From: Paraburkholderia caballeronis
GTDB lineage: Bacteria; Pseudomonadota; Gammaproteobacteria; Burkholderiales; Burkholderiaceae
Direction: 5' to 3'
Length of the DNA: 64,000 bases
NCBI RefSeq assembly: GCF_900104845.1
Contig: NZ_FNSR01000003.1
Location: 434,001 to 498,000, forward strand
Shown piece after piece: positions 36,000 to 44,172 of the stretch. A program made the translations under genes and the position numbers. Each line of letters begins with the position of its first letter. Positions within the stretch are counted from its first letter, which is position 1. The notes under the pieces were generated by a model. That model was given only the letters and a program-made list of their open reading frames with translations, did not search any database and was not told where the DNA came from.

Positions 36000-37161
36000 A
36001 ACCGTCCGGCAGGCCGAACGCCTTCAGGCCGCCGGCTGCGTCGATGCTCTTCTTCACGAAGCGGTCGTCGACGAGGTCGCGCGCGACGAACGCCGGGTCC
36101 AGCTGGCCGACGAACTGCGCGTTGCCTTCGACCTGGGTCGTCTTGAGCCGCTTCACGAGTTCCTCGACGTAGCTCGGATACGGATACGGCTGGAAGTCGA
36201 TCCGCTTCGCGTGCCAGTCCGCGTGGACGATCGCGCGGTCCGCGAGATAACGCGCCTCGTCGCCGGGCGGCGGCGCGAGCACGGTGCCGAGCAGTCCGGC
36301 CGCGTGCGGCGTGTAGTGGTTCGCGCCGCTCTTCGACAGCAGTTGCGCGGCCTCCTGCGGATGCGCGCGGGTCCACAACTGCGCCTTGACGATCGCATCG
36401 ACGACCTTCTGCGACCATTCCGGCCGCGTCTGCAGATCGCGTTCGTGCATGAACACCACGCAGCACGCGTGGTTCTTCCACACGTCGCCGGTGAAGCGCA
36501 GCACCTTGCCGACCTTCAGCGCTTCGGCGGCGGCGTTGAACGGCTCCGCGACGATGTAGCCGGCGATCTGCTTCGACGCGAGCGCGGGCGGCATGTCGGA
36601 CGGTGACATCACGATCAGCCGCACTTCGTTCGGCTTCAGGTCGCCATCCTTCTTCAGCACCGGAGCCAGGCCCTGCGCGCGCAGCATGTCCTGCAGCACG
36701 ACGTTGTGAATCGAATACCAGAAGGGCACCGCGACCGTCTTGCCGCCGAGGTCCGACAGCCTGTCGATCTCGGGGGACACGGTCACCGCCGAGCCGTTCA
36801 CGTGATTCCACGCGACGACCTTCGCCGGCGCGTGGCTGCCGTAACGCGCCCACACCGTCATTGGCGACAGCAGATGCACGACGTTGACCTGGCCGGACAG
36901 GAACGCCTCGACCACCTGCGCCCAGCTGCGCAGCAGCGTCGGTTTCTCGGCCGCGATGCCGGCTGCGTCGAAATAGCCGTTGTTGTGCGCGACGAGCAGC
37001 GGCGTCGCGTCGGTGATCGGCAGATAGCCGATGCGGACCGGCGCGTCGGGCTCGGCCGCCGCGCGCGCGTTCAGCGCGCCGAGCAACGGCGCGGCGCCCG
37101 CAACGGTGAACATCGACGCGAGTTTCAGCCATTCGCGGCGGGACATCGGAAGCTGGCACAT
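35971..37161 (-). CDS. ABC transporter substrate-binding protein, Tat-exported (SsuA/CmpA-like)
   Basis: A 396-residue periplasmic binding protein of the nitrate/sulfonate/taurine family. The N-terminus has a twin-arginine signal: S7-R-R-E-W-L-K followed by a hydrophobic stretch and 'ALNARAAA', so it is folded or loaded with a cofactor before export. The mature part begins 'VRIGYLPITDATPLLVAHNN' and contains 'LSGQVNVVHLLSPMTVWARY' and 'KQIAGYIVAEPFNAAA'. Length is closer to the CmpA/NrtA group than to SsuA. It sits with its ATPase and permease in an operon with an acyl-CoA-dehydrogenase-like protein. The ligand is unknown. Confidence 0.87.
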   Translation of the reverse strand: MCQLPMSRREWLKLASMFTVAGAAPLLGALNARAAAEPDAPVRIGYLPITDATPLLVAHNNGYFDAAGIAAEKPTLLRSWAQVVEAFLSGQVNVVHLLSPMTVWARYGSHAPAKVVAWNHVNGSAVTVSPEIDRLSDLGGKTVAVPFWYSIHNVVLQDMLRAQGLAPVLKKDGDLKPNEVRLIVMSPSDMPPALASKQIAGYIVAEPFNAAAEALKVGKVLRFTGDVWKNHACCVVFMHERDLQTRPEWSQKVVDAIVKAQLWTRAHPQEAAQLLSKSGANHYTPHAAGLLGTVLAPPPGDEARYLADRAIVHADWHAKRIDFQPYPYPSYVEELVKRLKTTQVEGNAQFVGQLDPAFVARDLVDDRFVKKSIDAAGGLKAFGLPDGYARTETIVV

Positions 37162-37175
37162 GCAGAGGGTTCCTT

Positions 37176-38003
37176 TCAGGGTCGGGCGGGAGACGGATAG
37201 ACGGATGGCGCCGGCGCGGGTTCTGCGCGCGCCATCGACGCGTGGAGCGCGGCGAGGATGCGCACGCGCAGCGCGCCGAGCGCCGCGACGTGCGCGTCGC
37301 GCGGGGCCGGCACGTCCACCGGCAGATGCAGCAGCAGCTTGCCTTCGCGGCCGAGCAGCACGATGCGGTCGGACACCCGCAGCGCCTCGTCGATGTCGTG
37401 GGTGACGAGGATCGTCGCCGCGCCGGTGTCGCGGACCACCTTCACGAGCAGCCGCTGCATGTCCGCGCGCGTGACTTCGTCGAGCGCGCCGAACGGCTCG
37501 TCGAGCAGCAGCGTGCGCGGCTGGCGCGCGAGGCAGCGCGCGAGCGCCGCGCGCTGCGCCATGCCGCCGGACAACTGGCGCGGCGCGTAATGGCGCGCGT
37601 GCGCGAGCCCGACTTCGTCGAGCGCGGCGGTGACGCGCCGGTTGCGTTCGCCGCGCGGCAGCTTCGGCTGGCGCGCGAAACCGAGGCCGAACGCGACGTT
37701 GCGCTCGACCGACAGCCACGGCAGCAGGCACGGGTCCTGGAACGCGAGCGCGACGTCCGGCCGGGGGCCGTCGAGCGCCGCGCCGTCGACGAGCACGTCG
37801 CCGGACGTCGGCTTCAGCAGCCCGGCGACGATGCGCAGCAGCGTCGATTTACCCGAGCCGCTCGCGCCGAGCACCGACACCAGTTCGCCGGGCCGCACCG
37901 CGAGCCGCACGCCGTTCAGCACCGAACGCTCCGGATAGCGGAGCGCGATGTCGCGCAGCTCGACGCGCGGCGCGTCGAGATCGGTGACGGCCGGCTGGGT
38001 CAT
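37176..38003 (-). CDS. ABC transporter ATP-binding protein (SsuB/TauB-like)
   Basis: A 275-residue ATPase: Walker A GASGSGKST near residue 45, Q-loop 'ALAFQDPCLLPWLSV', signature LSGGMAQRAALARCLA, Walker B 'TLLLDEPFGALDE' and H-loop 'ILVTHDIDEAL'. This is the subunit pattern for nitrate/sulfonate/taurine importers. Its start shares ATGA with the stop of the acyl-CoA-dehydrogenase-like gene, so the two are translationally coupled. Confidence 0.9.
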   Translation of the reverse strand: MTQPAVTDLDAPRVELRDIALRYPERSVLNGVRLAVRPGELVSVLGASGSGKSTLLRIVAGLLKPTSGDVLVDGAALDGPRPDVALAFQDPCLLPWLSVERNVAFGLGFARQPKLPRGERNRRVTAALDEVGLAHARHYAPRQLSGGMAQRAALARCLARQPRTLLLDEPFGALDEVTRADMQRLLVKVVRDTGAATILVTHDIDEALRVSDRIVLLGREGKLLLHLPVDVPAPRDAHVAALGALRVRILAALHASMARAEPAPAPSVYPSPARP

Positions 38004-39121
38004 GCTGCGTTCGTCTGTCGGGACGAGGAATGCTGCGCGAGCTGGTTCTTCAACTGCACGATGCTCGGCGTGACGATCGGCACGAACGCGGCCTCGCGCG
38101 CGCGGCGGGCGACGCCGCCCGTGCCGCGCAGATAACCGCGCCCGCCGGCGGCCTGCACTTCGAGTTGCGACGCCGCGCCGACGACCGACGCGAGCCCGAT
38201 TCGCACGCCGAACTGCGAAGCCGGCGCGGACACGAACGCGCCGCTGTCGATGCCTGCGTACAGGCGCTGGGTCAGCGCATCGAGTTCGCGCGCGAGGCCG
38301 GCCGCTTCGTCGCCGGTCGCCGCGCGCACCGGCGGGCTGCTGGCGGCGACCGCTTCGAGCGCGCGCCGCGCGAGCCCGATGGACATCCCGCATTGCAGGC
38401 CGAGGAACGCGGGACGCGCATGCGCGAGGAACGCGGCCGCGTCCGCGGCGATCAGCCAGTCGGCGTCGAGCACGGTGCCGTCGAGCCGCAGCGCGGCGGT
38501 GTTGCTCGAACGCAGCGCGATCAGGTCGAGGTCGTCGCTGCGCGACACGCCGTTCGCGTCGTGCGGCACCGCGAAGATCGACGGCGCGCGGCCGTCGGCG
38601 TTGTCGAACGCGGCCGCGACGATGAAACCCTCGCGGCGCAGGTTCGTGATCCACGGCAACTGGCCGTTCAGCGTCCAGCGCGCGGCCGCGCCTTCGACCG
38701 GCGTCGCGCTCATCTGCAGCGGCTCGATGTTCGACAGGTACTTCATCGCGTTCGACAGGCCGGTCGCGCCCGCGCGCTCGCCCGCGACGAGCGCGGGCAG
38801 CCAGCGTTCGCGCAGCGCGCCGTTCGGGCTTTGCAGCAGGTATTCGATGAACGCGCGCTGCCCCCAGAACACGAACGCCGCCGCGAGCGAGCGGCGCGCG
38901 ACCGCGGCGATCGCCTCGATCGCGTCGACGGTCGAGCCGCCCGCGCCGCCGTATTGCGCCGGCACGCCGATGCGCAGCAGGTCCGCCGCGCCGAGACGCG
39001 GCAGGATGTCGGCCGCGAGGTCCTGGGTCGTGTCGATCGTTTCGGCGTGCGCGTCGAGCCACGCGGCGAGCGTCGGGGCTGCCGCGTCGAGCGCGAACGG
39101 GACGGGGGTGCGCGCCGTCAT
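38000..39121 (-). CDS. acyl-CoA-dehydrogenase-like flavoprotein
   Basis: A 373-residue protein with the acyl-CoA dehydrogenase fold ('RIGVPAQYGGAGGS', 'WTLNGQLPWITNL', 'EVQAAGGRGYLRGTGGVARR'). The region of the catalytic Glu reads 'FVPIVTPSIVQL' and has no Glu at the expected place, as in the other copy at 504-1676. With a Tat-exported binding protein and ABC importer downstream and an AhpD-like protein upstream, it fits a desulfurising or oxidising flavoenzyme better than fatty-acid oxidation. Both ends overlap their neighbours by ATGA. Confidence 0.83.
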   Translation of the reverse strand: MTARTPVPFALDAAAPTLAAWLDAHAETIDTTQDLAADILPRLGAADLLRIGVPAQYGGAGGSTVDAIEAIAAVARRSLAAAFVFWGQRAFIEYLLQSPNGALRERWLPALVAGERAGATGLSNAMKYLSNIEPLQMSATPVEGAAARWTLNGQLPWITNLRREGFIVAAAFDNADGRAPSIFAVPHDANGVSRSDDLDLIALRSSNTAALRLDGTVLDADWLIAADAAAFLAHARPAFLGLQCGMSIGLARRALEAVAASSPPVRAATGDEAAGLARELDALTQRLYAGIDSGAFVSAPASQFGVRIGLASVVGAASQLEVQAAGGRGYLRGTGGVARRAREAAFVPIVTPSIVQLKNQLAQHSSSRQTNAA

Positions 39122-39684
39122 GCCGCGCGCGCGCCGGCTTCCCACCGGTAGGCGGCCAACTGCGGATTCAGCTCGTTCTGCGACAGGTTGTTCGCGAAAT
39201 TGCACAGCGTCGCGAGGCTCACGCCGAGCACGACTTCGAGCGCGTTCGCGTCGCTGAAACCCGCCGCGCGGAACGCGGCGAGCGCGTCGTCCGCCACCGC
39301 GCCGCGCGTCGCGATTACGTCGCGCGTGAAGACCGCGACCGCGTTCAGCCGCGCGTCGGCGAGCGGGCGCTGCTCGCGGATCGCGTCGACCAGTTGCGGA
39401 TCGAGTTGCGCCTTCTTCAGCGCGACGGCCGTGTGGCCGGCGACGCAGAAGCCGCAGCCGTGGATCGCGGCGGCGGTGATCTGCACGGTCTCGCGCTCGG
39501 CGAGCGTGAGGCCGCTGCGGCCGTTGATCTCGGCGACGGTCAGATAGGTTTCGAGCGCGGTCGGCGCGTTCGCGAGCGATGCCACCAGGTTCGGCAGAAA
39601 GCCGTTCGCGGCCTGCGAGCGTTCGAGCCACGGGCGGCTTGCTTCGGGCGCGCTTTCGATGGTTTGCAACGGGAGACGGCTCAT
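39118..39684 (-). CDS. carboxymuconolactone decarboxylase / AhpD-like protein
   Basis: A 188-residue all-helical CMD-family protein. The redox motif is 'HGCGFCVAGHTA': C-x-x-C followed by His, with the conserved Glu upstream in 'LAERETVQITAAA', as in alkylhydroperoxidase AhpD. It may reduce peroxides made by the flavoprotein encoded next, overlapping it by ATGA. First gene of the operon; ATG 39684 is preceded by an AGAGGATCC stretch. Confidence 0.87.
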   Translation of the reverse strand: MSRLPLQTIESAPEASRPWLERSQAANGFLPNLVASLANAPTALETYLTVAEINGRSGLTLAERETVQITAAAIHGCGFCVAGHTAVALKKAQLDPQLVDAIREQRPLADARLNAVAVFTRDVIATRGAVADDALAAFRAAGFSDANALEVVLGVSLATLCNFANNLSQNELNPQLAAYRWEAGARAA

Positions 39685-39749
39685 GTCGGATCCTCTTGAA
39701 GAGAGGTTTTCATTGTGTTGGCTCGACCCGGGGCCGGACAATGCGCGGC

Positions 39750-39777
39750 TGTCTGCGATTTCTGCGGATCTGTCTGC
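39750..39777. promoter_or_regulatory. direct repeat TGTCTGC with 21-bp spacing, candidate AraC site
   Basis: TGTCTGC occurs at 39750-39756 and 39771-39777, exactly two helical turns apart, 66-93 bp upstream of the AhpD-like gene. Paired direct repeats with this phase are typical AraC-family activator sites, and an AraC gene ends only 35 bp away. Confidence 0.45.
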
Positions 39778-39811
39778 AACCCGTCCGCAGGCGGGTTTGC
39801 GAGTTTGCGGG

Positions 39812-40861
39812 CTAGTGTAGCGCAGCCGCGTTCGCGCGCCGTGACGCGCGGGCATCGCCGTTGATGCTATCGTCGCCGTCGCCGTTGACGTCGGCATTGC
39901 CGTCGTCGTCCTGCGGGCCGCGCGCGCGCCGCCATGCGCCGGGCTGCACGCCGGTCACGCGCTTGAACGCATGCGCGAACGCGGATTCGGACTGGTAGCC
40001 GACGCGCTCGGCCGCGTCCGGCGTGCGCGCGCCCGCGCCGAGGATCGCGGCGGCGAGCTTCATCCGGATCAGCGTGACGAACTGCGCGGGCGGCTGGCCG
40101 GCGATCTCGACGAACTGCTTGCAGAAGCGCGCGCGGGACATGTGCACGAAGTCGGCCATCGCCTGGGTGGTCCAGCGCTCGCTGGGCGCCTCGACGATCG
40201 CGGCGACGAGCGGTGCGAACTCCGCGTCGCGCAGCAGCGCCCAGAAGCACGGCGCGACGTGGTCGTGGCCGTCGAGCGCGCGCAGCGCGTAGACGAACAG
40301 CAGATCGGTCAGCCGCGCGATCAGCGGCGACAGCGCGTGCGGGTCGCGCAGCGCCTCCGCGCGGATCAGTTCGAAGATCGCGCGGGCGCCGCCGAGCGAC
40401 GGATGATCGCGGCGCGCGACGACGTGGTCCGGCAGCAGGCCGAGCAGCAGGTTGTCGAGGCCCGAGCGGAACTCGAAGAAACCGCACGCGATGCCGGTGC
40501 TGCCGGCCGGCGGCGCGTCGCCGGGGCGGCCGGCGTCCGCGAGCGGCGTCATCGTGCCGGCGCGCGCGCTTTCGCGGCCGTGTGCGGGCGGCTGCGGGTC
40601 CGGCGACACGCAGTGCGGGACGTCGCGCAGCAGGAACACCGCGTCGCCTTGTCCGAGCCGCACGCTGCGCGCGTCGCGGCCGTCCGCGGGCGGCAGATGC
40701 AGCCAGCATTCGCCGTGCAGCACGATATGGAAACTCGCGCAGTGCCGGCCGGCGGTCGACGCCTGCCACGTGCCGCAATACTGGCCGACGTGGAACAGCG
40801 TGCTTTTCAGTTCGAGGCCGTTGAGCAGCCAGTCGGCTATCTTGTCTGCGTGATGTTGCAT
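39812..40861 (-). CDS. AraC family transcriptional regulator (cupin-type)
   Basis: A 349-residue regulator. The N-terminal about 200 residues form an AraC-binding/cupin domain ('HCASFHIVLHGECWLHLP', 'LGQGDAVFLLRDVPHCVS'), and the C-terminal half has two helix-turn-helix units ('MADFVHMSRARFCKQFVEIA' and 'AAERVGYQSESAFAHAFKRV'). A Gly/Pro-rich insert interrupts the cupin domain near residues 95-125, and the C-terminal tail is Asp/Asn-rich ('DDDGNADVNGDGDDSINGD'). It lies directly upstream of, and in line with, the AhpD-ACAD-ABC operon, which it probably activates. Confidence 0.87.
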   Translation of the reverse strand: MQHHADKIADWLLNGLELKSTLFHVGQYCGTWQASTAGRHCASFHIVLHGECWLHLPPADGRDARSVRLGQGDAVFLLRDVPHCVSPDPQPPAHGRESARAGTMTPLADAGRPGDAPPAGSTGIACGFFEFRSGLDNLLLGLLPDHVVARRDHPSLGGARAIFELIRAEALRDPHALSPLIARLTDLLFVYALRALDGHDHVAPCFWALLRDAEFAPLVAAIVEAPSERWTTQAMADFVHMSRARFCKQFVEIAGQPPAQFVTLIRMKLAAAILGAGARTPDAAERVGYQSESAFAHAFKRVTGVQPGAWRRARGPQDDDGNADVNGDGDDSINGDARASRRANAAALH

Positions 40862-41047
40862 GATCGGTACGGAAGGACGCGTGCCGGGGCGGCGCGCAGG
40901 CCCTCACCTTAAGCCGCGGCCGCCTGCTGGCAACCAATTTATAGTCGGAAGCATATGCGTGGCCGGTTATAAGGCGGTGACGCGGGCATGGCGCTTGCTG
41001 AGGTCCGCGGAACGAAAACGAACCGGAACGGCATCGGACCGCGAAAC

Positions 41048-41311
41048 ATGACTCGACTTCCTCGCATCAGGGCCGCCGTGGCCGCCGCCGTCGCGCTGGC
41101 CGCATGGACGTTTGGCGCGGGCGCAGGCCACGCCGCGTCGCGCGACGAGCAGGCGCATGCGTGCCGGGGCGACGCGCTGCATCTGTGCGCGGCCGACGTC
41201 CCGAACAAGGCGAAGATCACCGCCTGCATGAAGCAGCATTACGATCAGCTATCGCCCGGGTGCAAGGCGATGTTCGACCAGCCGGCGTCCGACAGTCGTC
41301 CGAACGGGTAA
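41048..41311 (+). CDS. small secreted Cys-rich protein
   Basis: An 87-residue protein with a signal peptide (hydrophobic core about residues 8-25, cleavage after GHAA). The mature part has four cysteines in 'HACRGDALHLCAADV' and 'ITACMKQHYDQLSPGCKAMF', the pattern of the cysteine-rich-repeat (GLG1-like) small periplasmic proteins. Two disulfides are likely. Function is unknown. The start at ATG 41048 has no strong ribosome-binding site. The gap to the divergent AraC gene contains GCATATGC and two TTATA-type stretches, a likely divergent promoter region. Confidence 0.65.
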   Translation: MTRLPRIRAAVAAAVALAAWTFGAGAGHAASRDEQAHACRGDALHLCAADVPNKAKITACMKQHYDQLSPGCKAMFDQPASDSRPNG

Positions 41312-41530
41312 CGCGCCCGCGCTTATGCGGCCCGGCGCCGTCTGCCGTCGGCGGCGTCCGCCGCGCCTTGCGCGGTGCTTTGTCCCATGGCGCGTCGCGC
41401 GAAAGCCCCATTCCCGTAAACCCGGCTGCGGCCCCCCTTGCCGTCGGCGACCAGGTTAGACTGACGAACGCCGTTGCCGCACGCCGAACCGACATCCGAA
41501 TTTCCGGCCTATTTCACGGAGGTACCGCAG

Positions 41531-42610
41531 GTGCAGTCGCCCGTTCATGCCGCTACGTTGCTTGACGATGATTTCCCCCCCGACGCCGGACCCGAGCGCG
41601 ATCTGCGGCGCGTCAGCATTCATCCGGACTTCTGGTATCCGGTCGCGTGGTCGCGCGACGTGAAGCGCGGCAAGACGCTCGGCGTGCGCTTCGCCGGCGA
41701 GCCGATCGTCGTCGTGCGCACCGAATCGGGCGCGGTGTTCGCGCTGGAGGACCGCTGCGCGCACCGCCAGGTGCCGCTGCACGCGGGCGTGGTCGCCGGC
41801 GAGGCGATCCGCTGCTGCTATCACGGCTGGACCTACGACTGCACCGGCCGCTGCACCGACATTCCGTACCTCGGCCGCGAGCGGCTGCCGAACGGCGTGC
41901 GTTCGTACCCGTGCCGCGAACTGGGCGGACTGGTGTTCGTGTTCACCGGCGACCCGGCGCTCGCGGACGCGCGGCCGCTGCCGGACCTGAGCGCGGCCGA
42001 CGACCGTGCATACAAGACCCGGCGGTTCGGCCGCGAGGTCGCGTGCCATTACTCGTTCATGCACGAGAACCTGATGGACATGAACCATCAGTTCCTGCAT
42101 CGCCGCCAGATGGGGCAGATGAAGGCGCGCGCGCTCGGGCGCCGGCGCGGCGACCACTGGCTGGAGGTCGATTATTCGTTCGCGCGCACCGAAGGGCGGC
42201 GGCCGGCCGGCGAGTCGATCATCTTCGGGCAGACCCGCAAGGAGTCGGTCGGCGAAGGCAAGAGCATCATGACCGTGCGCACCGAGTACCCGTATCAGAC
42301 GCTGCGGATCGTCAACGCCGAGCAGACGGTCGTGATGAGCCTGTGGATCGCCTACGTGCCGCTCGACGCGGAGCAGCGGACGAACCGCACGTTCGGGCTG
42401 CTGTCGGTGCGCCGGCCGTCGCTGCCGTTCGCGCTCGATGCGGCGTGGCCGCTGCTCGTGTGGTTCACCGAGCGGATCTTCGCCGAGGACCGGTGGATCG
42501 TCGAGCGCGAGCAGGAAGCGCACGACCAGCAGGGCGAGGACCGCAACCACGAAGTGTTTCCGGTGATCCGCGAGTTGCGCGCGCTGCTGCGCGAGTGCGG
42601 CGCGCCCTGA
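41531..42610 (+). CDS. Rieske non-haem iron oxygenase, large subunit
   Basis: A 359-residue aromatic-ring-hydroxylating-type oxygenase. The Rieske cluster ligands are C76-x-H78 and C95-x2-H98 ('DRCAHRQVPLHAG', 'RCCYHGWTY'). The mononuclear iron site is in 'HENLMDMNHQFLH', with Asn180, Asp183, His186 and His190. Single-subunit members of this kind include vanillate-demethylase-like and phenylpropionate-type oxygenases. I chose GTG 41531 because GGAGG lies eight bases upstream; a TTG start at 41474 is possible. No reductase gene is adjacent. A strong hairpin follows the stop. Confidence 0.88.
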   Translation: MQSPVHAATLLDDDFPPDAGPERDLRRVSIHPDFWYPVAWSRDVKRGKTLGVRFAGEPIVVVRTESGAVFALEDRCAHRQVPLHAGVVAGEAIRCCYHGWTYDCTGRCTDIPYLGRERLPNGVRSYPCRELGGLVFVFTGDPALADARPLPDLSAADDRAYKTRRFGREVACHYSFMHENLMDMNHQFLHRRQMGQMKARALGRRRGDHWLEVDYSFARTEGRRPAGESIIFGQTRKESVGEGKSIMTVRTEYPYQTLRIVNAEQTVVMSLWIAYVPLDAEQRTNRTFGLLSVRRPSLPFALDAAWPLLVWFTERIFAEDRWIVEREQEAHDQQGEDRNHEVFPVIRELRALLRECGAP

Positions 42611-42652
42611 CAGAAGCGGATCGTTTCGGCGGCAGTGTCCCTGAGCAGTTTC

Positions 42653-42689
42653 CGGCCGCGGTGCGCGCGTTTGGCGCGCACCGCGGCCG
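42653..42689 (+). terminator. 16-bp perfect-stem hairpin after the Rieske gene
   Basis: Arms at 42653-42668 and 42674-42689 are perfectly complementary over 16 bp with a 5-base loop (GTTTG). Only a short T-rich tail follows (TTCAATTT). It should stop or strongly pause transcription before promoter copy A. Confidence 0.65.
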
Positions 42690-42694
42690 TTCAA

Positions 42695-42739
42695 TTTGGG
42701 CATCGGCCCATTAACAACGCTCCGGTTCGACTCCATTCT
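42695..42739 (+). promoter_or_regulatory. dyad promoter copy A
   Basis: TGGGC-ATCG-GCCCA (42697-42710) is followed at once by TTAACA (-35-like, 42711-42716), 17 bp, and CATTCT (-10-like, 42734-42739). It shares the blocks TTTGGGC, GCCCATTAACAAC and TCCATTCT with copy B at identical spacing. Confidence 0.65.
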
Positions 42740-42793
42740 TTCCCAGTGCTGCGCATCGTTCCCGGGTTCGGTCACATCCGTGGGATTTTATGC

Positions 42794-42810
42794 GGACATC
42801 CTGAATGTCC
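42794..42810. promoter_or_regulatory. GGACAT-N5-ATGTCC dyad
   Basis: A perfect 6-bp-arm inverted repeat downstream of promoter copy A, inside the leader of the response-regulator transcript. It may be an operator; nothing identifies the binder. Confidence 0.35.
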
Positions 42811-42880
42811 TTCTGCGTTTCGTCGATGACGGACGGCGGGGACCGGCGTACATTTTCACCCGCAGCCCGACGCAACGCAG

Positions 42881-42915
42881 GGGCATGCGTACGTTTGCGG
42901 CGTACGCGGCATGCC
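42881..42915. promoter_or_regulatory. large imperfect inverted repeat
   Basis: GGGCATGC and GTACG on the left match CGTAC and GCATGCCC on the right with a three-base bulge. As RNA it would form a stable hairpin in the leader of the response-regulator transcript. Confidence 0.35.
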
Positions 42916-42943
42916 CGTCGAACGAAGCAGAGACACGGCGAAG

Positions 42944-43120
42944 ATGCATGATGTGGACAACATAGGGTTCAACGACGTTGCCCATGCGGCGCGCTGCGCC
43001 GCCGCCATGGCGTTTTGCTGCGCGGCACGCGTGCTGCGCAGCGGCCGGCGTTCGCGCGCGCCGCGCATGCCGTACGCGCGGCATATACCGCATAGGCCAC
43101 GCGCGGGGGCGTCGCGATGA
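42944..43120 (+). CDS. possible small ORF overlapping the response-regulator start
   Basis: A 58-codon frame whose TGA overlaps the ATG of the response-regulator gene (ATGA). The peptide (starting MHDVDNIGFNDVAHAARCAA) has no recognisable domain, is Arg-rich at the end, and has no good ribosome-binding site. The overlap is the only argument for it. Confidence 0.25.
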   Translation: MHDVDNIGFNDVAHAARCAAAMAFCCAARVLRSGRRSRAPRMPYARHIPHRPRAGASR

Positions 43121-43764
43121 GCATGATCCGCGTCGGCATCGCCGACGATCACCCGGTCGTGCTGCAAGGCGTGTCGTCGCTGCTGCGCACGCAGGCCGAC
43201 ATCGACATCCGCTTCGCGACCGGGCGCATCGGCGAACTGCTCGAATTGCTGCTCGACGATCCGGTGGACGTGCTCGTCTGCGACTACGAATTCGAGATGG
43301 ACCGGCACGCGGACGGCCTGAACCTGCTGAACCGCATTCGCCGCACGGTGCCGCACACGCGCGTGCTGTTCCTCAGTTCGCACTCTTCCGCGTACATCGT
43401 ATCCGCGGCGCTCGACGCGGGCGCGGCTGGCTTCATCGGCAAGCGGCACGAGGAGTTCGCGAATCTCGCCGCCGCGATCCGCAGCGTGAACAACCGCAAC
43501 GTCTACGTGCCGGACTCGCTGCGAAGCCGGATGATGTCCGCGTCGGCGAACGGCTCGAACCGCGCCGGCTGGCTGAACCGGCTGTCCGAGAAGGAAGCGA
43601 CCGTCGTGCGGATGATCTGCGAGGGGTTGTCGATCAGCGACATCGCGGGCCGGCTGAACCGCAGCCCGAAGACCGTCAGCAACCAGAAGAACGCCGGCAT
43701 GAAGAAGCTCGGCGCGCGCAACGACGTCGAGCTGGCGAAGGTGATGCGCGAAGCGGAGAGTTGA
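43117..43764 (+). CDS. NarL/FixJ-type response regulator (RcsB/FimZ-like)
   Basis: A 215-residue two-domain regulator. The receiver has Asp10-Asp11, the phospho-acceptor Asp56 in 'VLVCDYEF', and a conserved Lys in 'GFIGKRHEE'. The C-terminal LuxR helix-turn-helix reads 'LNRLSEKEATVVRMICEGLS' then ISDIAGRLNRSPKTVSNQK. Layout and size match RcsB, FimZ and BvgA-like regulators, which often control fimbriae. No histidine kinase lies in the window. It is 408 bp upstream of the fimbrial operon, and a shared dyad promoter precedes both, so it is the leading candidate regulator. Confidence 0.88.
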   Translation: MSMIRVGIADDHPVVLQGVSSLLRTQADIDIRFATGRIGELLELLLDDPVDVLVCDYEFEMDRHADGLNLLNRIRRTVPHTRVLFLSSHSSAYIVSAALDAGAAGFIGKRHEEFANLAAAIRSVNNRNVYVPDSLRSRMMSASANGSNRAGWLNRLSEKEATVVRMICEGLSISDIAGRLNRSPKTVSNQKNAGMKKLGARNDVELAKVMREAES

Positions 43765-44172
43765 TTCGCGTCATCGCCTTCGATGCGCCACGTCGTTTCC
43801 CGCCGCTTGCCGTCTCGGTCCCAGCCTCATTCGATCAGCTTTCCTGTCTGTTGATTCCCGCCTGTCGAGGACCGTCCTTCGCCGATGGCTTCGGCCATCG
43901 TCCGGCATCCGCCGTCCGCTAGCCCGACCGCGCGATTTTGTTCCTTTGCGTATGGCCGTTTCGACGTTGCGTTGCGCGTCGATCGATCCGTTCTGTATTT
44001 CCCTCATCAGCAGGCGTGGGCCTGGCCGTTCGGCCGAGCCTCGTTTTGGGCGCTCGCCCATTAACAACCGCTCAGGCTAGATCCATTCTCTTGGCTCGAC
44101 GACAAGATCCGGAATCGGTCCGGGTTCTGCAAACGTTCGTCGATTCATTCCGTTCATTGAGGGAGATTCAAA
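43765..44172. promoter_or_regulatory. fimbrial operon upstream region
   Basis: About 400 bases with no gene. It contains promoter copy B (44045-44089) and ends with GAGGGAG before the TTG start of the major subunit. The first 250 bases show nothing recognisable. Confidence 0.5.
44045..44089 (+). promoter_or_regulatory. dyad promoter copy B (fimbrial operon)
   Basis: TGGGC-GCTC-GCCCA (44047-44060), then TTAACA (44061-44066), 17 bp, CATTCT (44084-44089). Same blocks and spacing as copy A. Transcription would start near 44096, leaving a leader of about 75 bases. Confidence 0.7.

Larger units (their letters stand above)
42611..43116. promoter_or_regulatory. long regulatory region upstream of the response regulator
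   Basis: About 500 bases holding a terminator-like hairpin, promoter copy A (42695-42739), a GGACAT-N5-ATGTCC dyad (42794-42810), a large dyad at 42881-42915, and a possible small ORF (42944-43120). It is unusually rich in symmetric elements. Confidence 0.5.
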
